Assembly (NCBI GenBank): GCA_947164155.1
Contig: CAMUVS010000006.1
Span: 1-51,339 of the forward strand
Direction of reading: 5' to 3'
Length of the DNA: 51,339 bases
Source: an uncultured Caryophanales bacterium
Lineage (GTDB): Bacteria; Bacillota_I; Bacilli_A; RFN20; CAG-826
Positions within the stretch are counted from its first letter, which is position 1. Every line of letters begins with the position of its first letter. The position numbers and the translations under genes are program-made. Positions 43,015 to 51,339 of this stretch are shown here, piece after piece. Under the pieces are notes generated by a model, which ran no database searches, was not told where the DNA came from, and saw nothing but the letters and a program-made list of their open reading frames with translations.

Positions 43015-43032
43015 ATTGTACATATAATGTAC
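43015..43032 (-). promoter_or_regulatory. -10 box and dyad upstream of the operator
   Basis: TACAAT (43015-43020, minus strand) is the likely -10. It overlaps a second dyad, GTACAT-ATA-ATGTAC (43018-43032), 6-bp arms and 3-nt centre, which could bind another regulator. No good -35 is seen, in line with activator dependence. Confidence 0.4.
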
Positions 43033-43059
43033 TATACTTTTTGCTTAAAAACAAAGCAT

Positions 43060-44394
43060 TTATTTGTAAAGGCTGAGCCTATTACAACCAGATTCAGTTT
43101 TTAGAGTGAATTTATCACTCTTTTCGCTTGGATAAATTGTATTACTCATTGATAGTCCATTAACAAACACTTCAATTGAGTATTTATCTAAAACAATATA
43201 GATTTTTGTGTGTTCTAACTTTCTATAAGGCATAATTCTTATGCCTTTTTTAGAATATTCGTCGACTTCCGCTCCAGTGATGGTTTCGCCCGATTCACTC
43301 CTATCGAAGTAGATTTTGTCATCTTTTAAATATAATTTAGTGGACTCTTTTGTCCCTTTCCTAAATTCGAAAGAAAAAGTTTTTAAATTTTCGATATCTA
43401 ATTCAATAGTGCCTACGCTTAACTCGCCTTCATATTCTTTTTTAAATGATTCTTCTAATACTTTTTGTCCATAAATGATTGGAGTCTGAAGCATTAAATT
43501 ATCTTCTACATAGACTTTTCTAGGAACAGTTAACATACCAGCAAAACCATATTTAGAACTTGGAATATTTCGATCCCACATATTAAGCCAGGCAATTAAT
43601 ATATGTTCCTTATCCATAATTTGAGGCGCATAAAAATCAAAACCATAGTCTATTAAGGTTTTTTTAGAACTTGGAATAAATTTATAGTCTTTATTAAACG
43701 CCCCTAATTCATATTCACAAGAATGAATATTTAAGCAGTGATTATTATCACTAGGGAAATTTTGTTCACAGTATATTAATAATCCTAAATCTTCATGATA
43801 GTCTGCGCATTCAATCATCTCACCTTCAGATTTATGAGTTAAGACATCACTTACAAATTTCCACTTCTTTAAATCTTGAGATTTATATAGAACAATTGCC
43901 CCTCCATTATTCACTCTTCTAGTGGCCACTAATAAATAGTAAAAGCCATCTTTATAAAAGAGTTTAGGATCTCTAAAATCACAAGGCTTATATTCTTTTG
44001 GCAAATCTTTGCCAGTAATAATTGCTCCGTGTTTAGTGAAATGAACTCCATCTTTAGAAGAGGCTAAACATTGGATTTGTTGTATTTTTTCTGGATCTTC
44101 GTTATTGATAAATCCTGTGTAGACAATATATAAAGTATCGCCCACTACGAGGCTAGTCCCGGAAAAACAGCCATCTTTATCAAATTCATCTCCTGGAGTT
44201 AAAGCATAAGGCAAATACTTCCAGTGTATTAAATCATCACTAACAACATGCCCCCAATGCATTGGTCCCCACTCACAAGAATATGGATGGTGTTGGAAAA
44301 AGACATGGTATTGTCCTAAAAATTTAACAACACCATTAGGGTCATTAATCCAGCCCTTTTCTCCAGTAATATGAAATATCGGTTTATTATTCAT
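43060..44394 (-). CDS. Cytoplasmic GH32 beta-fructosidase
   Basis: 444 residues, no signal peptide, so intracellular. The five-bladed propeller carries the nucleophile motif WINDPNG (Asp18), the stabiliser FRDP near 142 and the acid/base Glu in MIECADY near 199. A C-terminal beta-sandwich follows (about 315-444). It would hydrolyse imported fructo-oligosaccharides, sucrose or their phosphates; absence of a PTS gene and presence of ABC permeases point to unphosphorylated substrates. The start overlaps the end of the upstream gene by 8 nt, so it is translated in the same operon. Confidence 0.92.
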   Translation of the reverse strand: MNNKPIFHITGEKGWINDPNGVVKFLGQYHVFFQHHPYSCEWGPMHWGHVVSDDLIHWKYLPYALTPGDEFDKDGCFSGTSLVVGDTLYIVYTGFINNEDPEKIQQIQCLASSKDGVHFTKHGAIITGKDLPKEYKPCDFRDPKLFYKDGFYYLLVATRRVNNGGAIVLYKSQDLKKWKFVSDVLTHKSEGEMIECADYHEDLGLLIYCEQNFPSDNNHCLNIHSCEYELGAFNKDYKFIPSSKKTLIDYGFDFYAPQIMDKEHILIAWLNMWDRNIPSSKYGFAGMLTVPRKVYVEDNLMLQTPIIYGQKVLEESFKKEYEGELSVGTIELDIENLKTFSFEFRKGTKESTKLYLKDDKIYFDRSESGETITGAEVDEYSKKGIRIMPYRKLEHTKIYIVLDKYSIEVFVNGLSMSNTIYPSEKSDKFTLKTESGCNRLSLYK

Positions 44395-46873
44395 TTGTGA
44401 CCTTTTCTGCTAAAACGTAATTAGATGGGATATCACTACTAGATTCATAGTAAGTAATAAAATCATCAGCGAATAATAATCCCCAATCATTAGTCGCATT
44501 ATCGACAATTCTAATTTGAATGTGACGACCAATAAATTCGCTTAAATCAACTTTATATTCCGCCATATTAGCCGCGTAGAAGCCGTCTAAAGCTAAATCT
44601 TTTGGATAGCCTTGATAATAATAAGATTTAGTGATTTCTTTAAATCTTTGATTATAAGTAGTCGCTAAAACATCGCCTGTATCCGCATCAACAAATTCGA
44701 TGTGACATACTTCTTTATTTTTACCTCCACCTAAGCGATAAGTGACAAATCCACTTCCGCCTAAAGTAAATGAACTAGAAGTTAATGTACCAACACTTTC
44801 TTCTCCAGTAACCCATCCGTTTAAGAAGTAAGAGCCTTGTTTATTATATAAGAAGCATTCGTGCCACCAAGTATAATCTCTAGAAATCCCTAAAATAGGA
44901 TCTCCGTCTATTACCCAGCCACTCATATCACCAGTTTCAAAGGTGCCATTAGTGACTTGATATTCGGAAACGCTTTCTTTATATGCTAAAGCGTTTGGAT
45001 TTAATAAAGCTGATGAATCAATCGCGCTCATGCTCTCATAATAAGTAATAAAGCTATCAACACACACTAATCCCCAATTACTAGTAGCCTTATCTACGAC
45101 TTGAATTTTCACATCTTTACCTAATAAAGAAGTTAAATCTGCTTTATAGAAGATCATATTCATTAAGTTTTCTCCATGTCCCACTCTTTCGGTTTCATCG
45201 TCAAGATCATTGAACATAAAGTTTGTAAATCTTAATAATTCTTCATTAGTTATAGCGTCAATAATAGAAACATAAACGCTTAATGGGTCTCTTGCGCCTG
45301 ACATTCTAAATGTCATATAGCCCACTCCACCAACTTTAAAGCTACTTGAAGTTAATGTACCTGTACCGGCTTCATTATTTTCTCCAGAGAAGAAATAAGT
45401 ACCACGTTTATTAAATGTTAATCTAGGATTATTCCACCAATAGGATTTAGAAGAAATTACACCGATATCAGTCTCATTAGTGGACTCCAAAGTCCAACCA
45501 GATAAATCACCAGTTTCAAAAGTTCCGTTCACTGGTTGATATTCGTTAATTGGTTCTCTTTCATAAGTCGAAGCAATATCAATCTTGTAATATTCTTTAT
45601 CTTCCCAATATGGTGTATCTAAATAGAATGTTTCAAAACTATCAAAAGTCATACATCCTAATTCATCTAGGCTTGTGTTATTATCAACGATTTCGATATA
45701 TAAACTTTCTCCAACATATTCACCTAAATCAATATAATATTGGACCATATTTAATAGGTGCATCTTCATTGGAATAAATGGGAATTGTTCATTTTTATAT
45801 TGAACGTTAGAAACTTTAGCGACTTCAATAGGCTCTCCCCCATTAACCGCCATAAAGCGGATATAAGTTAAAGCTTGTTCCTGGCAGCCTCCTAACTTAA
45901 AGGAAATAAATCCTTTCCCACCTAATTCAAATATCGATGAGCGGAGAACACCTGTCGCACTTGGTTTATAGTGACCGTAATGATATTTACCGTCTTTATT
46001 ATAGGTAATATATTCGTTCCACCAGCCATTTTCGACGTTTACTCCTTCGTTAGAGAAAGCTTCTCCTTCAACAACTGTCCAGCCACCTAAAGAGCCAATT
46101 TCGAAATCAGGGTTCTTGATATGATATTTATCAATTGCTTCTACATCATCTATATATTCACGCGATTTTGTGTAGTAAGCACCTTCAGTTTGTGCACCTA
46201 CATAACCAACACGAATATCATCAACACTTAAATAGCCATAATAAACATCTTTATCGTTATCAACAATACGAACATAGACTTCTTGATTAGCGTATTCCTC
46301 TAAATCAATCGTATATTCATAGAAATTATCGGTGTTGTAATAGTTATTGTTATATTTACTTGCTTCAACATATTCTGTATGTTGCTTAAAGAATTTATTT
46401 GTTTGTTTAGCAATCATTTGATCGCTAGAGGCTAAATAAACTCCAAAATAACAAATTTCTTGTTCGTTTTTAAGTGGAGAATCATCATATTTATCTTTTC
46501 TAGTGGCCCCACCAGCTAGTTTCACTGTAATTAAACCATCATTATCTAAATAGAAATTATTACTTCTAATAGAGCCCACTCTAGCGTGAGAGTACGCTAA
46601 ATCATAACCTTGACCAGATAAATACCAGTTTCCAGTCTTTTTAATATCGAGTCTATTGTGTTCAGTATCATCATCAAAGGTAAAATAGGTTCTAGAAGAC
46701 ACTGAATCATCAGTGTAGGCATCACCATATTCCACAGTCCATCCACTTAAATCAGAGGTTTCAAATCCTCCGTTTAATACAGAATGGTTAATAACTTTAG
46801 AACTAGACGAGCCACATCCAACTAAAGGAATAGCAAATAAGCTAATAAATAAAGATTTAATATATTTATTCAT
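44387..46873 (-). CDS. Lipoprotein with four tandem jelly-roll-like repeats, probable fructan-binding protein
   Basis: 828 residues from the second ATG (46873), which has the proper 8-nt SD distance; the first ATG (46879) is too close to GGAGG. Lipobox LVGC with Cys20. Four repeats of about 190-220 residues begin near 30, 250, 445 and 637, each with N(G/P)xFExG(S/D)(L/M)SGW, then GTLTSSSFxxGGxGxxTxRxGG, and ending IQIRIVDNATxDWGLxxxDxFITYY. These look like CBM-type beta-sandwiches with no catalytic site. Sandwiched between two GH32 genes, it probably binds fructan at the membrane surface and passes it to the enzyme or the transporter. I do not recognise a named CBM family. Confidence 0.75.
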   Translation of the reverse strand: MNKYIKSLFISLFAIPLVGCGSSSSKVINHSVLNGGFETSDLSGWTVEYGDAYTDDSVSSRTYFTFDDDTEHNRLDIKKTGNWYLSGQGYDLAYSHARVGSIRSNNFYLDNDGLITVKLAGGATRKDKYDDSPLKNEQEICYFGVYLASSDQMIAKQTNKFFKQHTEYVEASKYNNNYYNTDNFYEYTIDLEEYANQEVYVRIVDNDKDVYYGYLSVDDIRVGYVGAQTEGAYYTKSREYIDDVEAIDKYHIKNPDFEIGSLGGWTVVEGEAFSNEGVNVENGWWNEYITYNKDGKYHYGHYKPSATGVLRSSIFELGGKGFISFKLGGCQEQALTYIRFMAVNGGEPIEVAKVSNVQYKNEQFPFIPMKMHLLNMVQYYIDLGEYVGESLYIEIVDNNTSLDELGCMTFDSFETFYLDTPYWEDKEYYKIDIASTYEREPINEYQPVNGTFETGDLSGWTLESTNETDIGVISSKSYWWNNPRLTFNKRGTYFFSGENNEAGTGTLTSSSFKVGGVGYMTFRMSGARDPLSVYVSIIDAITNEELLRFTNFMFNDLDDETERVGHGENLMNMIFYKADLTSLLGKDVKIQVVDKATSNWGLVCVDSFITYYESMSAIDSSALLNPNALAYKESVSEYQVTNGTFETGDMSGWVIDGDPILGISRDYTWWHECFLYNKQGSYFLNGWVTGEESVGTLTSSSFTLGGSGFVTYRLGGGKNKEVCHIEFVDADTGDVLATTYNQRFKEITKSYYYQGYPKDLALDGFYAANMAEYKVDLSEFIGRHIQIRIVDNATNDWGLLFADDFITYYESSSDIPSNYVLAEKVTNE

Positions 46874-46885
46874 ACTCATAGCCTC

Positions 46886-49426
46886 CTAGTTATAATCCGC
46901 TAAATTGCCAACGTTACCGTAATAAGCAGGTTCTACTTCATCTTTAAAGCAGCCTTTCATTTGGGTAACCTTGAATTTAGTAATAGACATATTGCCACCA
47001 TTATCGAATAAGGAAATATAATCACTATCTCCATATTTTGGATAAATACGAGTGGTAATGGTCTCAATATCATTAATGTAAATTTCTAACATTGAACGAT
47101 CGACTAAAATACGAACGTTAAATTCTTTTGTGTCTACTGGTAAATGCCATGTATCAGATGTATCGATATAGTCAATGGTTGTCGATAATAAACGGTCGAC
47201 AAAGACTTTGTCAGTGTTATCTGTATAGGCAGTCTTTTCAAATTTAATGGCCGTTCTTTCTGTACCCATATAGTTATCATTTGGATTATATCTCACGTAA
47301 ATTCCACTAATATAGTTATCTGTTGGATTTAAGGAGAAAGTCGCTTCAATTTGATACATATCGCTTCTCACATTTTTAAGTTCTTCAGCAAGTTCAGAAG
47401 CAGATTTACCACTACCTTCATATTCAAATAAGGTTTCTTTATATAAACTATCAATAGCCTTTACTGGTCTTCTAATAACATCTCTTCCATTTGGGGCTAA
47501 GAAGATTTCTACTGGCATCGCGAAATTATGCGCCCAGCCCGCAATCTTATTTTGATTTGTACCAGCGGATTTTCCTTGGGCAATCGCATAAATCACTGTG
47601 TGCCCATCTTCATAATTTGAGATACCCGCTGCTCTTTCTTCATCAGTTAAATAAGTAAATCCAGTTTGACCAGTCCAAATGCCCTTGCCATGGTCAAATA
47701 ATCTTGGTTTAGGATCATCAGGAATAAATCTACATGTATCTTTATTAAATGTACCAATCCAGTAATATGTATCAACAACATATCCAGAAACTGTATATTG
47801 AGGAGAATCCATAAAGATATATTTAGTCACACTCTTATCTTCAGTAGAAATAGGAAGCATGACGCAACATTCCCAGTGCTTTCCTTGCTCTGGATAATCT
47901 TGATAGCTCACTTCAAAAGTGAAACCTTTATATTCCCAGTTTCTCATATCAGTAGATCTATACATATTAGTAGATCCACCGTGAGATTGATCCCAGTCAG
48001 CAGCAACAGAAGTTGACACCATCATGTAATAATACGGAGCATCATACCAAATAAATGGATCTCTAAATTCTTCTATCTTTCCTTGAGACCAGTCACTTGG
48101 TTGCACCAAAGTATTAACATCTTCAACATACCAATCGGTTAAATATGGATCGGTTGGATCTACAGGATGAACATAACACACTGATTGATGTGAGAATGTT
48201 GATGTTTCTTCATAATCTGCATAGTTAGTTCCAGCAGTGATTGTTAACCAAGGGACCCCGTCTGGTCCAATAACTGAACCACCCGTCCATGCTCCTTCTG
48301 GGCAAGCTGGCTTAGTAGGAGCAACAGCGTCTTTAACATAACGCCAGTGAATCATATCTGGAGAACAAATATGCGCCCATCTAATTTGAGACCAATAAGG
48401 TCCAATTGGGTTATGTTGATAAAAGACGTGATACATACCCTTATAATAAATTGGGGCGTGAGGTTCATTCATCCACACTGCAGGAGGGATCGCATGATAT
48501 TGTGGTCTAAATCTATCTCCATCATAGACACTACTATCAAGTTGAACTTCGCTAAATGGTAAAGTAGGAACTTTGCCGTTAATAGAGTAACGCGAAAATA
48601 AATAATTCATTTGTTTTGGGGTCATAGACTCATGATATATTTCTGCTTCATCCACTAATGCAGAAGGCATTTGTCTAGGAACACCAAATTCGTAAATGGT
48701 AGAACAATAATAACCAAAATATAAAGGTTTCGCACTAGCAACAATCTCTGTATTTTCTAAATCAGGAATTAAAGATTCATAAGCGACTTGACCGTTAAAA
48801 GTTAAACAAATATAACCTTTGTCTCCATCAAAAGTTGCAGAAATATGACTCCATTCATATAAAGGTAAAGCGTTAAGTGGGTCATAATATCCAACGAATA
48901 CTTTTTGACCAGTAGTCTTATTTCTTAAATTCATTTGTAAACCCCATAAACCGAGTCTACCATAGCCAAATAAGAATCCTTCTTCAGCTTCCATATGACC
49001 CCAGTTAAATAGGGAAGTCATTCTTGGATGACCCCGAGCAATAGTCTCGTTACCGTATCTATTTAAATTTTCAAAGCCGCGTGGAGCAACCCAAGTAGAG
49101 AATGTAATTTTATTAGTAGGACCAGTATAATCACTCATTTCAATGCGAGTAGAAAAACCGTCCATATATAACGATTTACCAGAGACACCTTGTTTTTGAA
49201 GTGGATCATTAGGTTTTTTAAATAATGATTCCTCGTTTTCTTTAGCGAAAACATAATCGATATAACGATCTTTTTTCGCTCCTGAGTCTCTTGTGTAACT
49301 ATCTTTAGTGCTTTCAAAAGAGAAACTCACCACCGCAGTAGTTTCTTTATCTACTGCACTAGAACAGCCTCCGAGAGTTAATGAACAAATATAAGCAAAT
49401 AAAGGTAACAAATTTCTTTTTCTCAT
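46886..49426 (-). CDS. Surface lipoprotein GH32 fructanase with LamG-like domain
   Basis: 846 residues. Lipobox LGGC with Cys21. A concanavalin-type LamG domain lies at about 30-285 (ITFSTWVAPRG ... ALVDEAEIYHESMTPKQMN). The GH32 propeller starts at about 305. The stabiliser RDP (Asp456) and acid/base Glu (WECCVM, Glu519) are present, but the nucleophile motif reads WMNEPHAP, with Glu321 where WMNDPNG has Asp. A C-terminal beta-sandwich (from about 660) completes the fold (DRSMLEIYINDIETITTRIYP). It would cut inulin or levan outside the cell if Glu can act as nucleophile. SD AAAGGA; 15 nt after the permease stop; the repeat lipoprotein follows 12 nt later. Confidence 0.9.
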   Translation of the reverse strand: MRKRNLLPLFAYICSLTLGGCSSAVDKETTAVVSFSFESTKDSYTRDSGAKKDRYIDYVFAKENEESLFKKPNDPLQKQGVSGKSLYMDGFSTRIEMSDYTGPTNKITFSTWVAPRGFENLNRYGNETIARGHPRMTSLFNWGHMEAEEGFLFGYGRLGLWGLQMNLRNKTTGQKVFVGYYDPLNALPLYEWSHISATFDGDKGYICLTFNGQVAYESLIPDLENTEIVASAKPLYFGYYCSTIYEFGVPRQMPSALVDEAEIYHESMTPKQMNYLFSRYSINGKVPTLPFSEVQLDSSVYDGDRFRPQYHAIPPAVWMNEPHAPIYYKGMYHVFYQHNPIGPYWSQIRWAHICSPDMIHWRYVKDAVAPTKPACPEGAWTGGSVIGPDGVPWLTITAGTNYADYEETSTFSHQSVCYVHPVDPTDPYLTDWYVEDVNTLVQPSDWSQGKIEEFRDPFIWYDAPYYYMMVSTSVAADWDQSHGGSTNMYRSTDMRNWEYKGFTFEVSYQDYPEQGKHWECCVMLPISTEDKSVTKYIFMDSPQYTVSGYVVDTYYWIGTFNKDTCRFIPDDPKPRLFDHGKGIWTGQTGFTYLTDEERAAGISNYEDGHTVIYAIAQGKSAGTNQNKIAGWAHNFAMPVEIFLAPNGRDVIRRPVKAIDSLYKETLFEYEGSGKSASELAEELKNVRSDMYQIEATFSLNPTDNYISGIYVRYNPNDNYMGTERTAIKFEKTAYTDNTDKVFVDRLLSTTIDYIDTSDTWHLPVDTKEFNVRILVDRSMLEIYINDIETITTRIYPKYGDSDYISLFDNGGNMSITKFKVTQMKGCFKDEVEPAYYGNVGNLADYN

Positions 49427-49441
49427 ATTTAATTGTCCTTT

Positions 49442-50365
49442 CTACATCTTAAGTCCAGCAGTGCCAAATCCTTTGACGATATATTTCTGCGCTGCGACAT
49501 ATAATATAAATATTGGTAAAGTTGTAATCACTAACGCTGCCATAACTTGACCAGTGGTAATCCCGTCAGAGCTAGTAATAATATTGACCGCGTATTGAAT
49601 TGGATATAACGGCCAACCCGAGGTTCCTCTATTATCCACAACTAAGCTTGGCCACACATAATCGTTCCACACACCAATAAAGGTGAAAACTGCAGTAGTC
49701 GCCACAATTGGTTTAGATAATGGAAGAATTAAATTAAAGAACATTCTTACTCTACCCGCTCCATCAATATGCATTGCTTCTTCATATTCTTTAGGAATCG
49801 AAGAGAAGAACTGGGTATATAAGAAGATATTAAAGACGGAAATAATACTTGGTATCACTATCGCGATTATCGAGAAGAATCCTTTATTTAGATGTAATAA
49901 ATCCTGAACGATAGATAAAAGCGGAATAATACTTGTTTCTACTGGGACAACCATTAAGAAAATAATGATAAAACTAAAGAATCCTTTAGCAGGGAAATGG
50001 AATTTTGCTAATACATATCCCGCTAATCCATTAACTAAGGTATTTAAAACAATAACAACTAAACAATAAATTAAACTATTAATCGCATAAGTCCAAATGT
50101 GGTATCTTTCGCCAAACACCACCGCATAGTTATCGAAAAATACACTTAGATTAGTGAAATCAGGGATAAACATTAAGAAGGTTCCATTAGAGGTTGCAAC
50201 CGCAGCTTCACTCTTAGTGGAAGCGGCAAGCATATATAAAAGAGGAAGAATGAATAATAAAGATAAAGCTGTACCAGTTAGATAATAAATAACTGAATAA
50301 ACAATCTTTTTCTTCGATTTTTTAGAGCGAACAAAATTAGGATCATTAAGATATCTCTTTTTCAT
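49442..50365 (-). CDS. CUT1-family sugar ABC transporter permease (MalG-like)
   Basis: 307 residues from the ATG at 50365, which has an AAAGGAGAAG SD; the longer reading to 50449 runs into the upstream gene. Six predicted helices. The EAA loop EYEEAMHIDGAGRVRMFFNLILPLSKP contacts the ATPase. It pairs with the next upstream permease through a TAATG-type overlap. No ATPase or binding protein is in the window; CUT1 systems often share a single MsmX-like ATPase encoded elsewhere. Substrate inferred from neighbours: fructo-oligosaccharides. Confidence 0.93.
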   Translation of the reverse strand: MKKRYLNDPNFVRSKKSKKKIVYSVIYYLTGTALSLLFILPLLYMLAASTKSEAAVATSNGTFLMFIPDFTNLSVFFDNYAVVFGERYHIWTYAINSLIYCLVVIVLNTLVNGLAGYVLAKFHFPAKGFFSFIIIFLMVVPVETSIIPLLSIVQDLLHLNKGFFSIIAIVIPSIISVFNIFLYTQFFSSIPKEYEEAMHIDGAGRVRMFFNLILPLSKPIVATTAVFTFIGVWNDYVWPSLVVDNRGTSGWPLYPIQYAVNIITSSDGITTGQVMAALVITTLPIFILYVAAQKYIVKGFGTAGLKM

Positions 50366-51339
50366 TATTTCTTCTTCTCCTTTAGAAGTTGCCTTTGTAA
50401 GAAGGTAATAGAGCCTATGACAATAGTCATAAGTAACGCCACCGCACACGATAATCCCACATTACCGTATTTTTGGCCTTGGTTATACATATATAAACTT
50501 AAAGTGACACTACCAGGATAAACGCCTTGATCTAATAACATTGGTTGAATTAAAACACGACACGCTCCAATAAAAACAGTAATCAAAACAAATAACATTG
50601 TTGGTCTAAGTCCTGGAATAGTGACTGTTTTAAATCTTTGGAATGCATTAGCCCCATCCACTCTAGCGGCCTCATATAAATCTTTTCTAATATTTCCTAA
50701 AGCAGAAAGGAATATTAACATTTGATAGCCACATCCTTGCCAGGCAGAAATGGCAATCATCCAGCCTAAAATCTTATCGGTTCCTAAGAAATCTTGATTA
50801 GGGATTCCAAAATTAGCGAGGATAGAATTCATAATGCCATCCGGTCGATTAGCTAATACTTCCCTCCAGAAGAAAGCAGTAACTGATAAAGAAACCGCAA
50901 CTGGAGCAAAGAAACATACTTTAAAGATTGTTGTTCCTCTTCTTTTATTATTCACAAATAAAGCTAAACCTAAGGCTAAACCAATTTGAATTGGGACGAC
51001 AAAGACCACGAAGATTGCGGTATTTTTTATCGCATGATAGAAATCACCTTTAATTTGGAATTCACTTATTAAATCTCTAAAGTTACCAAATCCATCTCCA
51101 CCAGCAAGGCTAATGTTATTTGGATCACCAAGCGTGTAATTTGTAAAAGAAAAACCTAAAGAAGTAATAATCGGTAATAGCACTAAAAAGAACGCTAATA
51201 CCACACTAGGAGCAAGTAAAATGAAGGCCATAATTACTTCACCCTTATGGTATTTATAATGCGACTTTCTATTCTTTATAAAGTCTTTGATGAAAATAGC
51301 CAAGAAAATGACTATAAATGCAGCAAAAACATAAAGAGC
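50365..51339 (-). CDS. CUT1-family sugar ABC transporter permease (MalF-like), 5' end beyond window
   Basis: At least 324 residues are visible. The reading frame stays open to the window edge; the first in-window codons encode another hydrophobic stretch (ALYVFAAFIVIFLAIFIK), so the protein probably has an extra N-terminal helix, as MalF-type subunits can have. A TTG at 51303 or the internal ATG at 51231 (MAFILLAPS) would give shorter forms, but neither has a good SD. EAA loop: DLYEAARVDGANAFQRFKTVTIPGLRP. Partner of the MalG-like permease. Confidence 0.88.
   Translation of the reverse strand, partial: ALYVFAAFIVIFLAIFIKDFIKNRKSHYKYHKGEVIMAFILLAPSVVLAFFLVLLPIITSLGFSFTNYTLGDPNNISLAGGDGFGNFRDLISEFQIKGDFYHAIKNTAIFVVFVVPIQIGLALGLALFVNNKRRGTTIFKVCFFAPVAVSLSVTAFFWREVLANRPDGIMNSILANFGIPNQDFLGTDKILGWMIAISAWQGCGYQMLIFLSALGNIRKDLYEAARVDGANAFQRFKTVTIPGLRPTMLFVLITVFIGACRVLIQPMLLDQGVYPGSVTLSLYMYNQGQKYGNVGLSCAVALLMTIVIGSITFLQRQLLKEKKK

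Noticed and set aside
43037-43060. Terminator between the cytoplasmic GH32 and the surface-protein gene
   Set aside because: Only a 5-bp TGCTT/AAGCA stem without a T-run on the minus strand; read-through is more likely.

Overview
The window is AT-rich, uses TGG for Trp and TGA as a true stop, has strong AGGAGG ribosome-binding sites inside operons, and carries Firmicutes-type ribosomal proteins (zinc S14, zinc L36). The only ribonucleotide reductase present is the oxygen-sensitive class III enzyme. I infer an uncultured anaerobic, probably gut-dwelling, low-GC Firmicutes/Tenericutes-like bacterium (for example an RF39-, Izemoplasma- or Erysipelotrichia-like lineage). No rRNA, tRNA, CRISPR array or intact insertion sequence was seen.

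Layout. 93-2551 (minus): dihydropyrimidine dehydrogenase preT-preA. 2652-5143 (minus): a GT4 glycosyltransferase fused to a degenerate alpha/beta-hydrolase, plus a zinc-ribbon membrane protein. 5178-20277 (minus): one uninterrupted S10-spc-alpha ribosomal superoperon from rpsJ to rplQ, with secY, adk, map, infA, rpmJ and rpoA; rpmD (L30) is absent and several proteins carry low-complexity tails. 20400-24666 (minus): a kinase-like protein, prs, tgt, queA and queH (queuosine tRNA modification). 24831-30151: pepT, then a class III ribonucleotide reductase with a fused redoxin, an unusual thioredoxin-reductase-like flavoprotein, and a convergent NrdG2-type activase. 30245-33701 (plus): dCMP deaminase, folD, nucleoside hydrolase and ribokinase, with a lone XRE regulator between. 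33704-34428 (minus): DUF4160 / DUF2442-XRE pair. 34496-38009: a small membrane protein, a membrane-anchored endonuclease I and a GT2. 38006-39658 (minus): XRE-nucleotidyltransferase and ORF6N-PLD genes, preceded by a decayed ORF6N copy. 39763-51339 (minus): a fructan-utilisation locus with fructokinase, an anchored surface protein, cytoplasmic GH32, a lipoprotein with four binding-like repeats, a lipoprotein LamG-GH32, and two CUT1 ABC permeases, the last running off the window edge.

How it works together. Surface lipoproteins would bind and cut fructan, the ABC permeases import the products, the cytoplasmic GH32 finishes hydrolysis and fructokinase feeds glycolysis; a perfect LacI/CcpA-type operator controls the surface-protein promoter. 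Nucleoside hydrolase, ribokinase, Prs, dCMP deaminase, PreAT and NrdD form a nucleotide salvage and supply theme.

The signals I rate highest are: (1) NrdD with a C-terminal redoxin next to a thioredoxin-reductase homologue lacking recognisable NADPH motifs; (2) a recurring arrangement in which first genes of transcripts lack a Shine-Dalgarno and have a -10 box 4-12 nt before ATG, suggesting leaderless mRNAs; (3) an ORF6N-PLD / XRE-nucleotidyltransferase cassette with its own inverted-repeat promoter and a broken tandem copy; (4) a fructan system with a Glu in place of the GH32 nucleophile Asp and a repeated, possibly new, binding module.
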